Origin: Burkholderia sp. GAS332
GTDB lineage: Bacteria > Pseudomonadota > Gammaproteobacteria > Burkholderiales > Burkholderiaceae
Reading direction: 5' to 3'
Assembly: GCA_900142905.1 (NCBI GenBank)
Contig: FSRV01000002.1
Coordinates: forward strand, 4,464,001 to 4,528,000
DNA: 64,000 nt
The stretch's first letter is position 1. Each line of letters opens with the position of its first letter. The position numbers and the translations under genes are program-made. Positions 52,484 to 61,557 of the stretch are shown here, piece after piece. The notes under the pieces are model-generated. The model saw only the letters and a program-made list of their open reading frames with translations. It was not told the DNA's origin and did not search any database.

Positions 52484-53278
52484 TCAGTGACGGGTGCCGA
52501 GATAAGCGGCCAGCACATCCGGGTTGGTGCGAACGTCGGCGGGGGCGCCGTCGGCGATCTTCTTGCCGTAATCGAGCACCACCACGTGATCCGACAGGTC
52601 CATCACCACGCCGATGTCGTGCTCGATGAGTACGACAGTCACGCCGAATTGCGTGTTGGCGTCGAGTACATAGCCGGCCATCGCGCGCTTCTCGTCCGCA
52701 TTCATGCCGGCCATCGGTTCGTCGAGCAGTAAGAGACGCGGCTCGGTAGCGAGGGCGCGGGCCAGTTCGACGCGCTTCTGAACGCCGTACGGCAAGATGC
52801 CGACGGCGGTATGCCGATAGCGCTGCAAGTCCAGTGCTTCGATCACGACCTCCGCATAGCGGCGTTGCACTGCTTCGTCGCTGCGCGCGCGGCCGATGTC
52901 CAACGTCTGTTCGAACCATGTGCTGCGCCGATGCAGATTGCGACCGGTGAGCACGTTGTCCAGCACGCTCATCCGGCGAAACAGGGCGATGTTCTGAAAC
53001 GTGCGGGCAATGCCGCCATGCGCCGCCTGATACGGATTCATGCGCCGATAGGCGTGGCCGTCGAAATGCACGCTGCCTTGCTGCGGTTGATAGACGCCGT
53101 TGATCACGTTGAGCAGCGAGCTTTTGCCCGCGCCGTTCGGGCCAATCAGCGCGCAGATTTCACCCGAGCGCACAGCGAAGCTGATATCGGTGATCGCTTT
53201 CACGCCTTTGAACGACAGCGAGATATGGTCGAGCGAGAGCAAAGCGTTTGAGGAGGAGGTCATTGAGCGTTCTGTCAT
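52484..53278 (-). CDS. Branched-chain-type ABC transporter ATP-binding protein (LivG-like)
   Basis: 264 residues. Walker A GPNGAGKSS (46-54), the LivG-specific signature LPYGVQKRVELARAL and Walker B LLLLDEPMAG. ARTFQNIALFRRMSVLDNVL is a typical Q-loop. The ATG at 53278 begins 3 bp after the preceding stop; an alternative ATG is 15 bp in, and neither has an SD, so translational coupling is likely. It pairs with the LivF-like ATPase. Confidence 0.93.
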   Translation of the reverse strand: MTERSMTSSSNALLSLDHISLSFKGVKAITDISFAVRSGEICALIGPNGAGKSSLLNVINGVYQPQQGSVHFDGHAYRRMNPYQAAHGGIARTFQNIALFRRMSVLDNVLTGRNLHRRSTWFEQTLDIGRARSDEAVQRRYAEVVIEALDLQRYRHTAVGILPYGVQKRVELARALATEPRLLLLDEPMAGMNADEKRAMAGYVLDANTQFGVTVVLIEHDIGVVMDLSDHVVVLDYGKKIADGAPADVRTNPDVLAAYLGTRH

Positions 53279-53281
53279 GCA

Positions 53282-54427
53282 TCAATAAGCCGGTTGTTCC
53301 GACGCGCCGTCCGCCACATAGCGTTGCAGTGCCACGGTCTGACGTGGGTGTTCTACGCGTCGCCAGTCGCCCGTATCGGGCCACGCTCGTACATCGACAC
53401 GCAATGCTTCGAATAGCGCAGCGGTTCCTTCGTCGAGCGGCGGCCCGATGACGAGCGCAGCATGGGTGCGCGAAAAACCGATCACTTCGCGTAAAGGACG
53501 GGTGATGAACCACCAGGTCAACGCACGGACAAGTGGGCCGCCCTGTCTGCGCTGTGCACGGTTGATCAAGCGGCGTCGCCATGAGCGCACGCCGGGCAAA
53601 CGGTCGTCGACGAGCTGTGCTACCCGGGCGTAGGTTTCGCGCGTGCCCGCTACGAGCGTCGGCGCGAGTTCGCGTCGATCGTTGTCGCGGGTCGCGAGCG
53701 ACTCCGGGAAATTCAGGCGAAAGCCGCTCAGTACCCAGGGCGTAATGAGGTAACGCGCCTGGGAGGCGGCGGCGAATGCGCGTGCGGCAAATGCTTCGTC
53801 GTCCGCGCTCAGATTCTCGGTAGTGACGAGTTGCTGTGCTTCACGTACCAGCGTCGCATGCGGTAAGCGCTGTTCGACGAATTGCCCATCGGCATCGTGG
53901 CGCACGAACGCGAATGCATCATCGAGGGGGCGGGCCGCGAATGCAAAACCGCCTTCAATCTGGACTGCCAGCGTGCGATAGTCGGTTACGGTGGGATGCG
54001 GATGCGGTGTCAGATTGCGCGGGTTGGCGTCAATGACGTGTAATCCTTCATGCGTCAGCAGGCGATCCACCTGACTGTCGTCTTCGGCAAATGCGAAGCG
54101 CGGAGCGAGATGCGTGAGCACCGAGTGCAACGCGTCACCGGCGAGTTGCGGGTCGAGCGGTATCGCGACACCACCGTTCCACTGCGCCGCCAGCGACAGG
54201 AGCAGCGCCTCCTCGCGCGGATGACTGACGAGCAACAGCGCGTCGCCTGCCACGAAGCCGCGCTGTGCGAGACCCGCGGCCAGTTGCTCGACCGCCGCGG
54301 CGACGTCTTGCCACGACAGCGCATGCCATGCGCCCAGCCGCTTGTGCCGCAATGCGATAGCGTGTGGCCGGTGCTGCGCCTGATGGCGCAGCCAGTCCGG
54401 TAGCGTCGACGGCTGTGCGTTTGTCAT
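53282..54427 (-). CDS. Degenerate, truncated AMP-binding (acyl-CoA-synthetase-like) protein
   Basis: 381 residues. The N terminus matches adenylate-forming enzymes: LPDWLRHQAQHRPHAIALRH, WQDVAAAVEQLAAGLAQRGF and GDALLLVSHPREEALLLSLA, then GGVAIPLDPQL. At the ATP P-loop (family YTSGTTGxPKG) it reads FVRHDADGQFVEQRLPHATL: the segment is aligned, with the following LPHATLV kept, but every Gly/Thr/Lys needed for ATP is gone. Full enzymes have 550-650 residues, and the C-terminal lid domain is missing. It is therefore probably non-catalytic, yet it is open along its whole length and tightly packed (2 bp after sfnG, 3 bp before livG-like), so it appears maintained. Full-length ligases sit in this place in related liv operons (recollection). 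Confidence 0.8.
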   Translation of the reverse strand: MTNAQPSTLPDWLRHQAQHRPHAIALRHKRLGAWHALSWQDVAAAVEQLAAGLAQRGFVAGDALLLVSHPREEALLLSLAAQWNGGVAIPLDPQLAGDALHSVLTHLAPRFAFAEDDSQVDRLLTHEGLHVIDANPRNLTPHPHPTVTDYRTLAVQIEGGFAFAARPLDDAFAFVRHDADGQFVEQRLPHATLVREAQQLVTTENLSADDEAFAARAFAAASQARYLITPWVLSGFRLNFPESLATRDNDRRELAPTLVAGTRETYARVAQLVDDRLPGVRSWRRRLINRAQRRQGGPLVRALTWWFITRPLREVIGFSRTHAALVIGPPLDEGTAALFEALRVDVRAWPDTGDWRRVEHPRQTVALQRYVADGASEQPAY

Positions 54428-54429
54428 GA

Positions 54430-55533
54430 CTAGGCGGCCTTAGCCTGCTGCTTGAGTTCGAGTTCGCGCACCAACGGCAGGACCCGCTTGCCGAAATACT
54501 CCACCTCTTCGATGAAATGGAGAAAGCCGGTCAGGACAAGATCCACGCCAACCGATTTCAGTTCGACGATGCGCTCGGCGATCTGCTGCGGTGTACCGAT
54601 GAGATTGGTGCGGAAGCCGTCGTTGTATTGCACGAGGTCTTCGAAGCTCGATTTGGCCCAGTTGCCTTCACCTTCCGGCGAAGCCTTGCCGGCCTGTTTG
54701 ACGGCGTCGCCGAAGGCATGCACGGCTTCGACGTGCGCATGCTTGATGATGTCGGCGAGCACCGCTTTGGCCTCTTCTTCGGTATCACGGGCGATCACGA
54801 AGGCATTCACGCCGATGCGTACCTTGTGATTGTTTTTGGCTGCCTTGGCCTGAATATCGTCGATTTGGGCTTTCAGGTTCTCCGGCGTATTGCCGTTGGT
54901 GAAGTACCAGTCTGAGATGCTTGCGGCGTTGTCGCGCGCGGCGCGTGAACTGCCGCCCTGGAAGATCTCCGGATGCGGCTTTTGCACCGGCTTGGGACTC
55001 AGCGTGTAATCGTTAAAGCGGTAGAAGTCGCCCTTGAAGGTGAAGTTGTCCTGCGTCCAGATGCCCTTGAGCGCCTGAATGAATTCGTTCGAGCGGCGAT
55101 AGCGCTCGTCGTGTTCGAGCCAAGGCTCGCCGATCGCGGTGAATTCACCTTTGAACCAGCCACTCACAACGTTGATCGCAATGCGGCCATTCGAAATATG
55201 GTCGATCGTGGCCAGTTGTTTGGCAACCACAGCGGGGTGCCATGGGCCAGGCAGAATCGCGGCCAGCACCTTGAGTTTGGTGGTCGCGTGCAACAGGGCC
55301 TGACTGAACGACACCGATTCGTGCTGATATTCCGCACCGTATCCGGCGGTGAAGCGGATCTGGCTCAGCGCGTATTCGAAGCCCGCTTTCTCCGCGGTTT
55401 GGGCGAGCTTCTGGTTGTACTCGAGACTCCAGTCCGTGCGCTGTTCGATTGTACTGACGACCAAGCCGCCGCTGACGTTGGGCACCCAGTAGGCGAACTT
55501 GACGGCGTCGTCGTGAGAGGGGTTCTGGCTCAT
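54430..55533 (-). CDS. sfnG: Dimethylsulfone monooxygenase, FMNH2-dependent
   Basis: 367 residues of the LLM/SsuD-like flavin family. FAYWVPNVSGGLVVSTIEQR, ALSQIRFTAGYGAEYQHESV, GPWHPAVVAKQLATIDHISN, VVSGWFKGEFTAIGEPWLEH and NLIGTPQQIAERI match SfnG, as I recall it, nearly word for word. SfnG uses reduced FMN and oxygen to split dimethylsulfone to methanesulfinate and formaldehyde in sulfur scavenging. The start at 55533 has AGGA 7 nt before it. msuE, the FMN reductase gene, ends 28 bp upstream, and the degenerate AMP-binding gene follows 2 bp later. Confidence 0.94.
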   Translation of the reverse strand: MSQNPSHDDAVKFAYWVPNVSGGLVVSTIEQRTDWSLEYNQKLAQTAEKAGFEYALSQIRFTAGYGAEYQHESVSFSQALLHATTKLKVLAAILPGPWHPAVVAKQLATIDHISNGRIAINVVSGWFKGEFTAIGEPWLEHDERYRRSNEFIQALKGIWTQDNFTFKGDFYRFNDYTLSPKPVQKPHPEIFQGGSSRAARDNAASISDWYFTNGNTPENLKAQIDDIQAKAAKNNHKVRIGVNAFVIARDTEEEAKAVLADIIKHAHVEAVHAFGDAVKQAGKASPEGEGNWAKSSFEDLVQYNDGFRTNLIGTPQQIAERIVELKSVGVDLVLTGFLHFIEEVEYFGKRVLPLVRELELKQQAKAA

Positions 55534-55561
55534 GATGTTCCTGATGATTGGATGAAGAGGT

Positions 55562-56143
55562 CTAGGCAACCAGCGTTGCGGCTTGCGGGAAAGAAGCAGG
55601 GAGTCGGCCGGCATGCAGCCAGGGAAGCGCGCGTGTCACCGCGAGGGCAATGCGCTCGTCCAGCGCCGGGTTGGAGATCGCATAGCCGCTGAAGTCTGCT
55701 TCCGACGCGTACACGCCGATGGGCAGGGTGCGAGCCTGAAAGAAGCTGAATAGCGGGCGCAGTTGATGATCGATGACAAGCGCGTGACGATCGCTGCCGC
55801 CCGTTGCGGCGAGTAGAACTGGCACGTCGACCAGCGCCTCGTGATGCACGAGATCGAACAGGTGCTTGAAGAGTCCCGTATACGACGCGCGATAAACCGG
55901 GCTGCCAACGATCAGCAGGTCGGCCGATTCAATAGCCTTGATGTGCGCCTCCAAGTCAACAGGGACCTGCGCGCGATGAACCGCACCTGCGAGGCGTGTG
56001 GCAATCTGCCCCAACTCGACGAGATGCGTGTCAATCGGCAGCGAGTCGCCGAGCACGGCAAGCAGGCGTTCGACCACGACGAGGGTGCGCGACGGCCGTT
56101 GCAATCCACCGGAGACGGCGACCACTTTCAATTTGTTGCTCAT
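55562..56143 (-). CDS. msuE: NADH-dependent FMN reductase
   Basis: 193 residues with a flavodoxin-like fold. VVAVSGGLQRPSRTLVVVE is the phosphate loop, and LLIVGSPVYRASYTGLFKHL is the NADPH-dependent FMN-reductase segment; LLAATGGSDRHALVIDHQL is typical of MsuE/SsuE. It supplies FMNH2 to SfnG. AAAGGA precedes the ATG. It is the first gene of the operon, downstream of a good sigma-54 promoter at 56195-56210. Confidence 0.9.
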   Translation of the reverse strand: MSNKLKVVAVSGGLQRPSRTLVVVERLLAVLGDSLPIDTHLVELGQIATRLAGAVHRAQVPVDLEAHIKAIESADLLIVGSPVYRASYTGLFKHLFDLVHHEALVDVPVLLAATGGSDRHALVIDHQLRPLFSFFQARTLPIGVYASEADFSGYAISNPALDERIALAVTRALPWLHAGRLPASFPQAATLVA

Positions 56144-56194
56144 TCGAACGATCCTTTCAGGCGAAAGCGAATTAATCTGGAGTGCAGCTTATTT

Positions 56195-56210
56195 AGCGAA
56201 TACCGTGCCA
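56195..56210 (-). promoter_or_regulatory. Sigma-54 promoter of the msuE-sfnG operon
   Basis: On the minus strand TGGCACGGTATTCGCT, against the consensus TGGCAC-N5-TTGCW: a perfect TGGCAC and GG-N10-GC spacing, with one mismatch in the -12 element. Transcription would start near 56185, giving a leader of about 40 nt to msuE. The activator gene sfnR is about 1.7 kb away. Confidence 0.75.
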
Positions 56211-56384
56211 TCCGGTTTCGCGCGGACAAGACGGCCTTGGCGCGAATGTGCCGTCCAACGTCGATCGCGCGCCAAGTCAAATGGCATAACCGTTTGCGGT
56301 TGTTCCTCACGCGCATATCGCGGTGGCATAGAACCATTGCAGACTGACGTATGAAGCTGACGAAGCAAGATGGCCTCAACGCTG

Positions 56385-56526
56385 CTGCTGGAGAAGCAGT
56401 GTTGCGTTCCGGCGATAGGTGTGCGGGCTTTCAGTATTCCGACAGGTCTGCTGCGTGGGAGGCGGAGAGTGAGGGTAGTGCTGACGCAGAGGCAGAATTT
56501 CTAGCGATGCTGCTGCGTAAGCAGCA
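56385..56526. promoter_or_regulatory. CTGCT inverted repeats, possible SfnR activator sites
   Basis: CTGCT-N5-AGCAG at 56385-56399 and TGCTGC-GTAA-GCAGCA at 56511-56526. They lie about 175 and 300 bp upstream of the minus-strand sigma-54 promoter, the usual distance for an enhancer-binding protein. A similar repeat, GCTGCTT-N6-AAGCAGC, occurs at 60553-60572 beside the second sigma-54-like promoter. Confidence 0.4.
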
Positions 56527-56686
56527 ATTCGACTTTGGTTACCACAACAAATTGCATCGAAAGTCACGGTACATGGTCAGAATACGTTTCTCAGGAAGCA
56601 GTGCTGATCGACGCAGTTCAACCTCCCTCAGCCGTCAGATGACGGTCCACGTCCGCACGCAGCGGAGTGAGTGTCCTTTTGTCCAT

Positions 56687-57916
56687 ATGAATTCGACCTA
56701 CGTACTGCCGGACACGCCGGCTGCCGTGCTACCGGCTGCGGAGACAGTCTCGGTAACTGAAACGCCTTTGCAGATCGCGCAGCGGCTCGCCACTACCTTT
56801 GCGGTAACTGCTGCCGAACGCGACGCGCGGGGCGGAACGCCGAAAGCGGAGCGGGACGCATTGCGCGCCAGCGGTCTTCTTGCGATGAGTATCCCTGAGA
56901 CGCACGGCGGCCTCGGGGCCACCTGGCGGCAAACGTTGGATGTGGTGCGTACGCTCGGCCGGGCCGACAGCTCGCTCGGACACGTATTCGGCTTCCACCA
57001 TCTGATGCTGGCGACCGTGCGTCTGTTCGGGTCACCGGTGCAGTGGCGCGCCTGGTTCGAACAGACTGCCCGCCGCCAATGGTTCTGGGGCAATGCGCTC
57101 AATCCGCTTGATGAGCGGGCCGTGAGTCATTCGTATGCGGACTGGCGGGAGTTCAGCGGGCAGAAGAGCTTTTGTTCCGGGGCACTCGATTCCGAAATGC
57201 TGATTGCTTCCGCGCGGGACGCCGGCACCGGAACGCTGCTGGTCGCGGCAATACCAACCGGGCGTACGGGCATCTCCGTTGCGGAGGATTGGAATAACAT
57301 CGGCCAGCGGCAAACGGACAGCGGCACGGTGACGCTGGAAAAGGTGCGGGTGGAGAACCACGAGATTCTGACTGAGCCCGGGCCGTTGTCGACGCCTTTT
57401 GCCTGTCTGCGCCCCTTGCTCGCGCAGTTGATCCTGACGAATGTCTATCTCAGCATCGGCGAAAGCGCGTTCAACGACGCCCGTCATTACACGCTTCATG
57501 AGGCGCGTCCGTGGCACACGTCCGGCGTGCAAACCACCGCGGCGGACCCCTATATCCTCGGTCAGTATGGCGAGTTCTGGGCGGGCCTCGAGGCAGCGAG
57601 GCTGTTGACCGACCGCGCGGCAGATCGTTTCGATGCGGCGTGGACCCGAGCGGATGCGCTGACCGACGCTGAGCGCGGCGAGGTGGCGTTGGCGGTCGCC
57701 ACGGCCAAAGTTGCCGCCACGGAAATCGGGCTCACCATCTGTACCCGCATGTTCGATGTGGCGGGCGCGCGCGCGACGCATGGCGCACTGAGGCTGGACC
57801 GTCACTGGCGAAATCTGCGCACCCATACGCTTCACGATCCGCTTGCCTATAAGCTTCGAGAAATCGGCGAATGGGCTCTGACGCAACGATATCCGACGCC
57901 GAGCTTCTACTCATGA
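56687..57916 (+). CDS. sfnC: Acyl-CoA-dehydrogenase-fold flavoprotein, SfnC-like
   Basis: 409 residues from an ATG at 56687. The acyl-CoA-dehydrogenase fold is clear: [39 protein letters not shown] and the C-terminal [19 protein letters not shown], whose His/Arg pattern is typical of the DszC/SfnC branch that uses FMNH2 and oxygen rather than acyl-CoA. The exact role of SfnC in sulfone metabolism is uncertain. The SD is weak, and the frame upstream to 56351 is open but not protein-like. It overlaps sfnR by 4 bp (ATGA), so the two are translated together. Confidence 0.85.
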   Translation: MNSTYVLPDTPAAVLPAAETVSVTETPLQIAQRLATTFAVTAAERDARGGTPKAERDALRASGLLAMSIPETHGGLGATWRQTLDVVRTLGRADSSLGHVFGFHHLMLATVRLFGSPVQWRAWFEQTARRQWFWGNALNPLDERAVSHSYADWREFSGQKSFCSGALDSEMLIASARDAGTGTLLVAAIPTGRTGISVAEDWNNIGQRQTDSGTVTLEKVRVENHEILTEPGPLSTPFACLRPLLAQLILTNVYLSIGESAFNDARHYTLHEARPWHTSGVQTTAADPYILGQYGEFWAGLEAARLLTDRAADRFDAAWTRADALTDAERGEVALAVATAKVAATEIGLTICTRMFDVAGARATHGALRLDRHWRNLRTHTLHDPLAYKLREIGEWALTQRYPTPSFYS

Positions 57917-59028
57917 ACTATTCACTCAATCACGTGTTACCGGAACGGTCCGTCATCGCGCAAACGGAAGCGCTGCCTGTGTTGACGATGCCCGACAAGC
58001 GCACGCTAACCACCTCCATTCGCGCCACTGCACAGGTCTTCTCCGACCCGCAATCGCTGGCCTTGCTCGAACGTATTCGCATGGTGGCGCCGAGCGACGC
58101 GAACGTGCTCGTGATCGGCGAGACAGGGACGGGTAAAGAGCTGGTCGCACGCCATGTACACAACCTGAGTGCTCGCAAGAACGGCCCGTTTGTGGCGGTC
58201 AATTGCGGGGCGTTCTCCGAGTCACTGGTGGAGAGCGAGTTGTTCGGCCACGAGAAAGGCGCGTTCACCGGCGCGTTCTGCGCCAAACCCGGCTGGTTCG
58301 AAGCAGCCAATGGCGGCACGCTGTTTCTCGACGAGATTGGCGATCTGCCGCTGTCAATGCAGGTCAAGCTGCTGCGCGTGCTGCAGGAACGGGAGATCGT
58401 GCGGCTCGGCTCGCGCAGGAGCATTCCGATTGATGTACGCGTTCTGGCGGCCACCAATGTGCATTTGCAGGATGCGGTGGCGGCAGGCCATTTCCGCGAG
58501 GACCTGTTTTATCGCCTGAACGTCGTGCATCTGGCTGTGCCGACGCTGCGCGATCGGCCCGGCGATATCCTGCCGCTGGCTCGCTACTTCATTGAAGAGT
58601 ACCGGAACCGGCTGGGCTACGGCCCTGTCGTCATCGAGCCGCGCGCGGAGCGAAAGCTGCTGGAACATAGTTGGCCCGGCAACATCCGTGAACTTGAGAA
58701 CGTCATCCACTACGCGTTGCTGGTGTGCCGCAGCGATTCACTAGGCGAGGGCGATCTGCAGATGTCGTCGTTCGGGATGCACGCCGCGCGGCGTGCGGCG
58801 ACTGAACCTGTTCCATCTACACCGTTGGAAGGTCTGGAGGGGGCGCTGCGTCATCTTTTCGATCATGCGGAAGGCAACCTGTTCGAGCAGATCGAAGATA
58901 CGGTGATGCGCGTGGCGTTCGACTTCTGCTACCGGAATCAGATTCAGGCGGCGAGGCTGCTGGGTATTAGCCGTAATGTGTTGCGGGCGCGGTTGATCCG
59001 GGCCAAGCAGATTTCCGCGCAGAAGTAG
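57913..59028 (+). CDS. sfnR: Sigma-54-dependent activator of sulfone genes
   Basis: 371 residues. The central AAA+ domain has Walker A GETGTGKE (69-76), GAFTGA (116-121), [13 protein letters not shown] (Walker B) and [13 protein letters not shown]. The GAFTGA loop contacts sigma-54. The C terminus ends in a Fis-type helix-turn-helix, [20 protein letters not shown]. There is almost no N-terminal sensor (about 45 residues), as expected for SfnR, which is regulated by its amount under sulfur control (family knowledge). It overlaps sfnC. Predicted targets are the two sigma-54 promoters seen at 56195 and 60455. Confidence 0.92.
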   Translation: MNYSLNHVLPERSVIAQTEALPVLTMPDKRTLTTSIRATAQVFSDPQSLALLERIRMVAPSDANVLVIGETGTGKELVARHVHNLSARKNGPFVAVNCGAFSESLVESELFGHEKGAFTGAFCAKPGWFEAANGGTLFLDEIGDLPLSMQVKLLRVLQEREIVRLGSRRSIPIDVRVLAATNVHLQDAVAAGHFREDLFYRLNVVHLAVPTLRDRPGDILPLARYFIEEYRNRLGYGPVVIEPRAERKLLEHSWPGNIRELENVIHYALLVCRSDSLGEGDLQMSSFGMHAARRAATEPVPSTPLEGLEGALRHLFDHAEGNLFEQIEDTVMRVAFDFCYRNQIQAARLLGISRNVLRARLIRAKQISAQK

Positions 59029-59140
59029 GCTCGACCCGGTAATGCTGGACGCGCTATATCCCTCCGCATGCGGTTAGGTGTAAGTGTGGACCGGCTGCGA
59101 GACCGGTCCACTCGATGCAACATACCGCCGCGCGAGCGGA

Positions 59141-60385
59141 TTATTCGGCCGATCTACTGTTGCCGATCTGCCAGACAAAGGGTGGTTGAGTGCCGTTGAT
59201 TTCCCAGTCGCCCACGATCCGCTCCTTGTAGATCAGCGGGTTGTGTGACGCAGCGGTGCGCGCATTTCGCCAGTGACGGTCCAATAGTTTGTTTTCGCTA
59301 ATGCCCGAAGCGCCGAGCGCATTGAACAGGTCGGTGGTCGCCTGCAGAATCAAACCGGCGACGGCGACCTGTGCCTTTGCCGATTCAATTTCTGCCGCCA
59401 CGTTCGCGGCCTGTTCGGCATCGCGGTCCGTGCCGAAGCGCGTTTCGTACGCTCTTTGTGATGGCTCCGCGGCACGCACGGCGGCCGCTTCTGCAGCGTA
59501 CACGCGAGCCGCTATTTGCCCCACCACCTGCTGCACCTGGGCGTCTTCGCTAACGCGAGGCGCGTTGCCGTGGCTGTAGACGCGGGTACGTTTGCGTACT
59601 TCATGCGAGATGTCACGCAATGCGGCGCGTCCCGTCCCCGCGATCACGGCAATCAATACGAGTTGATAGAACGCCGTCTGGTATTTGAAGCGCGTGGAGA
59701 AGTCGATAATGTTCTCTTCGTCGACCACGGCGTTTTCGAATACAGACGTCCCACTTCCCGTGGTGCGTTGACCGAAACCATCCCAGTCGTCGCTTTGTTT
59801 GACGCCTGACTGGCGCGTGCTCACCGCCGCGATGACGTCGGCGCCGTTGTCGTCGCGCTGTGCGTAGACGTCGATCCAGTCGGCGAAGATACTGCCCGTG
59901 CTGTAGTACTTCGTTCCGTTGACGACCCACTGGTTGTCGCTGCGCGAGACACGCGTGATCACATCGCCTATCTTCACCGCGCCGACTTCGGTCCATGCAT
60001 TGCCGACGATTTCGCCCGCCACGAAGCGTTGCAGCCATTTTTCCCGTGCAGCGCCGGGCAGCGCATTGATCCTGTCTTCGACGAACGCGAAGTGGCCGCG
60101 CAACGCTTGCGGCAAGCTCGAGTCGGCCTCGGCCAGTTCGATCAGGAGCTGCACGAGTTGCGGAAGTGACGCGCCGGCACCGCCGTATTCGCGCGGCACT
60201 CTGATAGCGCCGAACCCGGCTTCCTTCAACCAGACGACCTGCTCGTACGGCAGTGCACGAGTGCGTTCGCGTTCGAGCGCGCCTTCTGCGATCCGGTTGA
60301 AGATCGGCCTGAACCTGGTGGCCAACTGGTCATAGTCGGTGCCGTATGAAAGTGGCAATGTTTCAAGCTGGTTTTGTGATGTCAT
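59141..60385 (-). CDS. Second SfnC/DszC-like monooxygenase-family flavoprotein
   Basis: 414 residues, acyl-CoA-dehydrogenase fold. ALPYEQVVWLKEAGFGAIRV, PREYGGAGASLPQLVQLLIE, WTEVGAVKIGD, KYYSTGSIFADWIDVYA and LLDRHWRNARTAASHNPLIY place it with the FMNH2-dependent DszC/SfnC group. It is related to, but clearly distinct from, the protein at 56687. AGGCGC precedes the ATG. It is convergent with sfnR, and a sigma-54-like promoter lies 70 bp upstream, so it probably belongs to the SfnR regulon and acts on another organosulfur compound (inference). Confidence 0.87.
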   Translation of the reverse strand: MTSQNQLETLPLSYGTDYDQLATRFRPIFNRIAEGALERERTRALPYEQVVWLKEAGFGAIRVPREYGGAGASLPQLVQLLIELAEADSSLPQALRGHFAFVEDRINALPGAAREKWLQRFVAGEIVGNAWTEVGAVKIGDVITRVSRSDNQWVVNGTKYYSTGSIFADWIDVYAQRDDNGADVIAAVSTRQSGVKQSDDWDGFGQRTTGSGTSVFENAVVDEENIIDFSTRFKYQTAFYQLVLIAVIAGTGRAALRDISHEVRKRTRVYSHGNAPRVSEDAQVQQVVGQIAARVYAAEAAAVRAAEPSQRAYETRFGTDRDAEQAANVAAEIESAKAQVAVAGLILQATTDLFNALGASGISENKLLDRHWRNARTAASHNPLIYKERIVGDWEINGTQPPFVWQIGNSRSAE

Positions 60386-60454
60386 GCGCCTGCTCTCGAG
60401 TCGATAGGGGGAGTAAGGCAGAGCAAATGGAGCTCTTGACCGTATGGACTACAG

Positions 60455-60470
60455 AGCAGGAGTCATGCCA
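60455..60470 (-). promoter_or_regulatory. Sigma-54-like promoter of the second SfnC-like gene
   Basis: On the minus strand TGGCATGACTCCTGCT. GG-N10-GC spacing is exact, with mismatches at the sixth base (T for C) and one base of the -12 element. Transcription would start near 60444, about 60 nt before the ATG at 60385. Confidence 0.6.
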
Positions 60471-60474
60471 TCGA

Positions 60475-60572
60475 AGCAGGGGTCCTGCTCTACTGCACGA
60501 TAGGTGGAAAGGGGATGTCAAGCCTGCTGGACTGAGAGCATTGTGCTGATGCGCTGCTTGCCTGAAAGCAGC
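60475..60572. promoter_or_regulatory. Inverted repeats upstream of the second SfnC-like gene
   Basis: AGCAGG-GGT-CCTGCT at 60475-60489, directly behind the -24 element, and GCTGCTT-N6-AAGCAGC at 60553-60572, about 85 bp further up. The second resembles the CTGCT repeats at 56385 and 56511 and is a candidate enhancer site. Confidence 0.4.
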
Positions 60573-60774
60573 TTGAAGACGATGCGTTGTCAACTAACGC
60601 GAGCAATGTCGTTGATCAACTTTTGCATTGAAAGCTAATCGTAATTATATGGTGCGACAAGCATTGGCGAGTTGATTCAGAATTAACCGGTCTATGGTCG
60701 GCCATTTGATGGCGGCCAATAGCGCCGACTTATCTCCACTAGCGCACGCATCACGATGCGATACCGAGGTCGAC

Positions 60775-61194
60775 ATGGAACTCACATGGCAATTCCAGCT
60801 AAGGATCACCGTCTCGCCCACACTCGCCGGCGATCTGCGCGCAGACCCGCAGGGTGTTTCGCATGCCGCGCTTCATGATCTGCTACGCCGGCACAACGCG
60901 ACCTTGAAGTGTCAGTTCGACGCTTTCGCGGACTACGTGAACGAAGCGGAAAAGCAGGGAACGGAAAACTATCCGCTTTATCAGTGGACCCGGCAGACAA
61001 TCGAGAACCCGGAGAAGAAAGCAAAGTACTTGCAGTCGTTCACGGTCTATGTGAATGGCGACGAGATATACGGCAAGGAAATCGCCGACGTGATGGAAGC
61101 TGAATTGCAGGCACTCGTCAGTGACGATGGCATTAAAAACGTCGCCAGGTTCGATACCAATCCGTCGAATAATCCGCAGCCGCCCAAGCCCTAA
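60775..61194 (+). CDS. Hypothetical protein, 139 residues
   Basis: ATG at 60775 follows GAGG by 6 nt; an open frame begins 81 bp earlier but lacks an SD. The product begins MELTWQFQLRITVSPTLAGD and ends NPSNNPQPPKP, a Pro/Asn tail. It looks cytoplasmic, with an alternating strand at the N terminus and helices later. No family recognised. It is 142 bp before a small lipoprotein gene on the same strand. Confidence 0.65.
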   Translation: MELTWQFQLRITVSPTLAGDLRADPQGVSHAALHDLLRRHNATLKCQFDAFADYVNEAEKQGTENYPLYQWTRQTIENPEKKAKYLQSFTVYVNGDEIYGKEIADVMEAELQALVSDDGIKNVARFDTNPSNNPQPPKP

Positions 61195-61335
61195 CCCTTA
61201 TCCGTAGTCCGCCTGTTTTTCTCCACGACACTCGCATGTAATAAACGGTAATTATCGTCTCGGCACCGCTTGCGCTTAAGCGCGGTGGTCGCCGACGCGC
61301 GATCGCGTCCGTCATTCATTTCCACGGAGACACTC

Positions 61336-61530
61336 ATGCCGACTTCGGCATTCCGGCTTTTTGCGCTCGTCGGCGCGATTGCAGTGACAGCGCTGCTTGG
61401 CGCGTGCGGCGACGGTCTGTCGTCGCCTTCGCCGGTGCCCGCTGCAGCGGTCAAGGCAGCATGCGGCAACGCCACTGTCGCCAATGCGCGCATGAGTTGC
61501 CCGCCGGGTTTCGTCCCGCCCGCTTCCTGA
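61336..61530 (+). CDS. Small lipoprotein, 64 residues
   Basis: The signal MPTSAFRLFALVGAIAVTAL ends LLGAC, with Cys at about residue 23 lipidated. The mature part is about 40 residues, Pro/Ala-rich, with two more Cys. GGAGA precedes the ATG at 61336. It lies 27 bp before the phospholipase gene and is likely in its operon. Perhaps it helps export or anchoring of the enzyme; this is a guess from position. Confidence 0.7.
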   Translation: MPTSAFRLFALVGAIAVTALLGACGDGLSSPSPVPAAAVKAACGNATVANARMSCPPGFVPPAS

Positions 61531-61557
61531 GCTCGGAATTCAAACTAGGTCCATCGC

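Noticed and set aside
53282..54427. Active acyl-CoA synthetase
   Set aside because: The ATP-binding P-loop residues and the C-terminal lid domain are missing, so a catalytic call is not supported.
56282..56297. TGGCATAACCGTTTGC as a plus-strand sigma-54 promoter for sfnC
   Set aside because: GG to GC spacing is 11, not 10, and sfnC starts 390 bp away; spacing is strict for sigma-54. The promoter of sfnC remains unidentified.
56351..56686. In-frame N-terminal extension of SfnC
   Set aside because: The 112 extra residues are not protein-like, contain the inverted repeats of the control region and are absent in the family.
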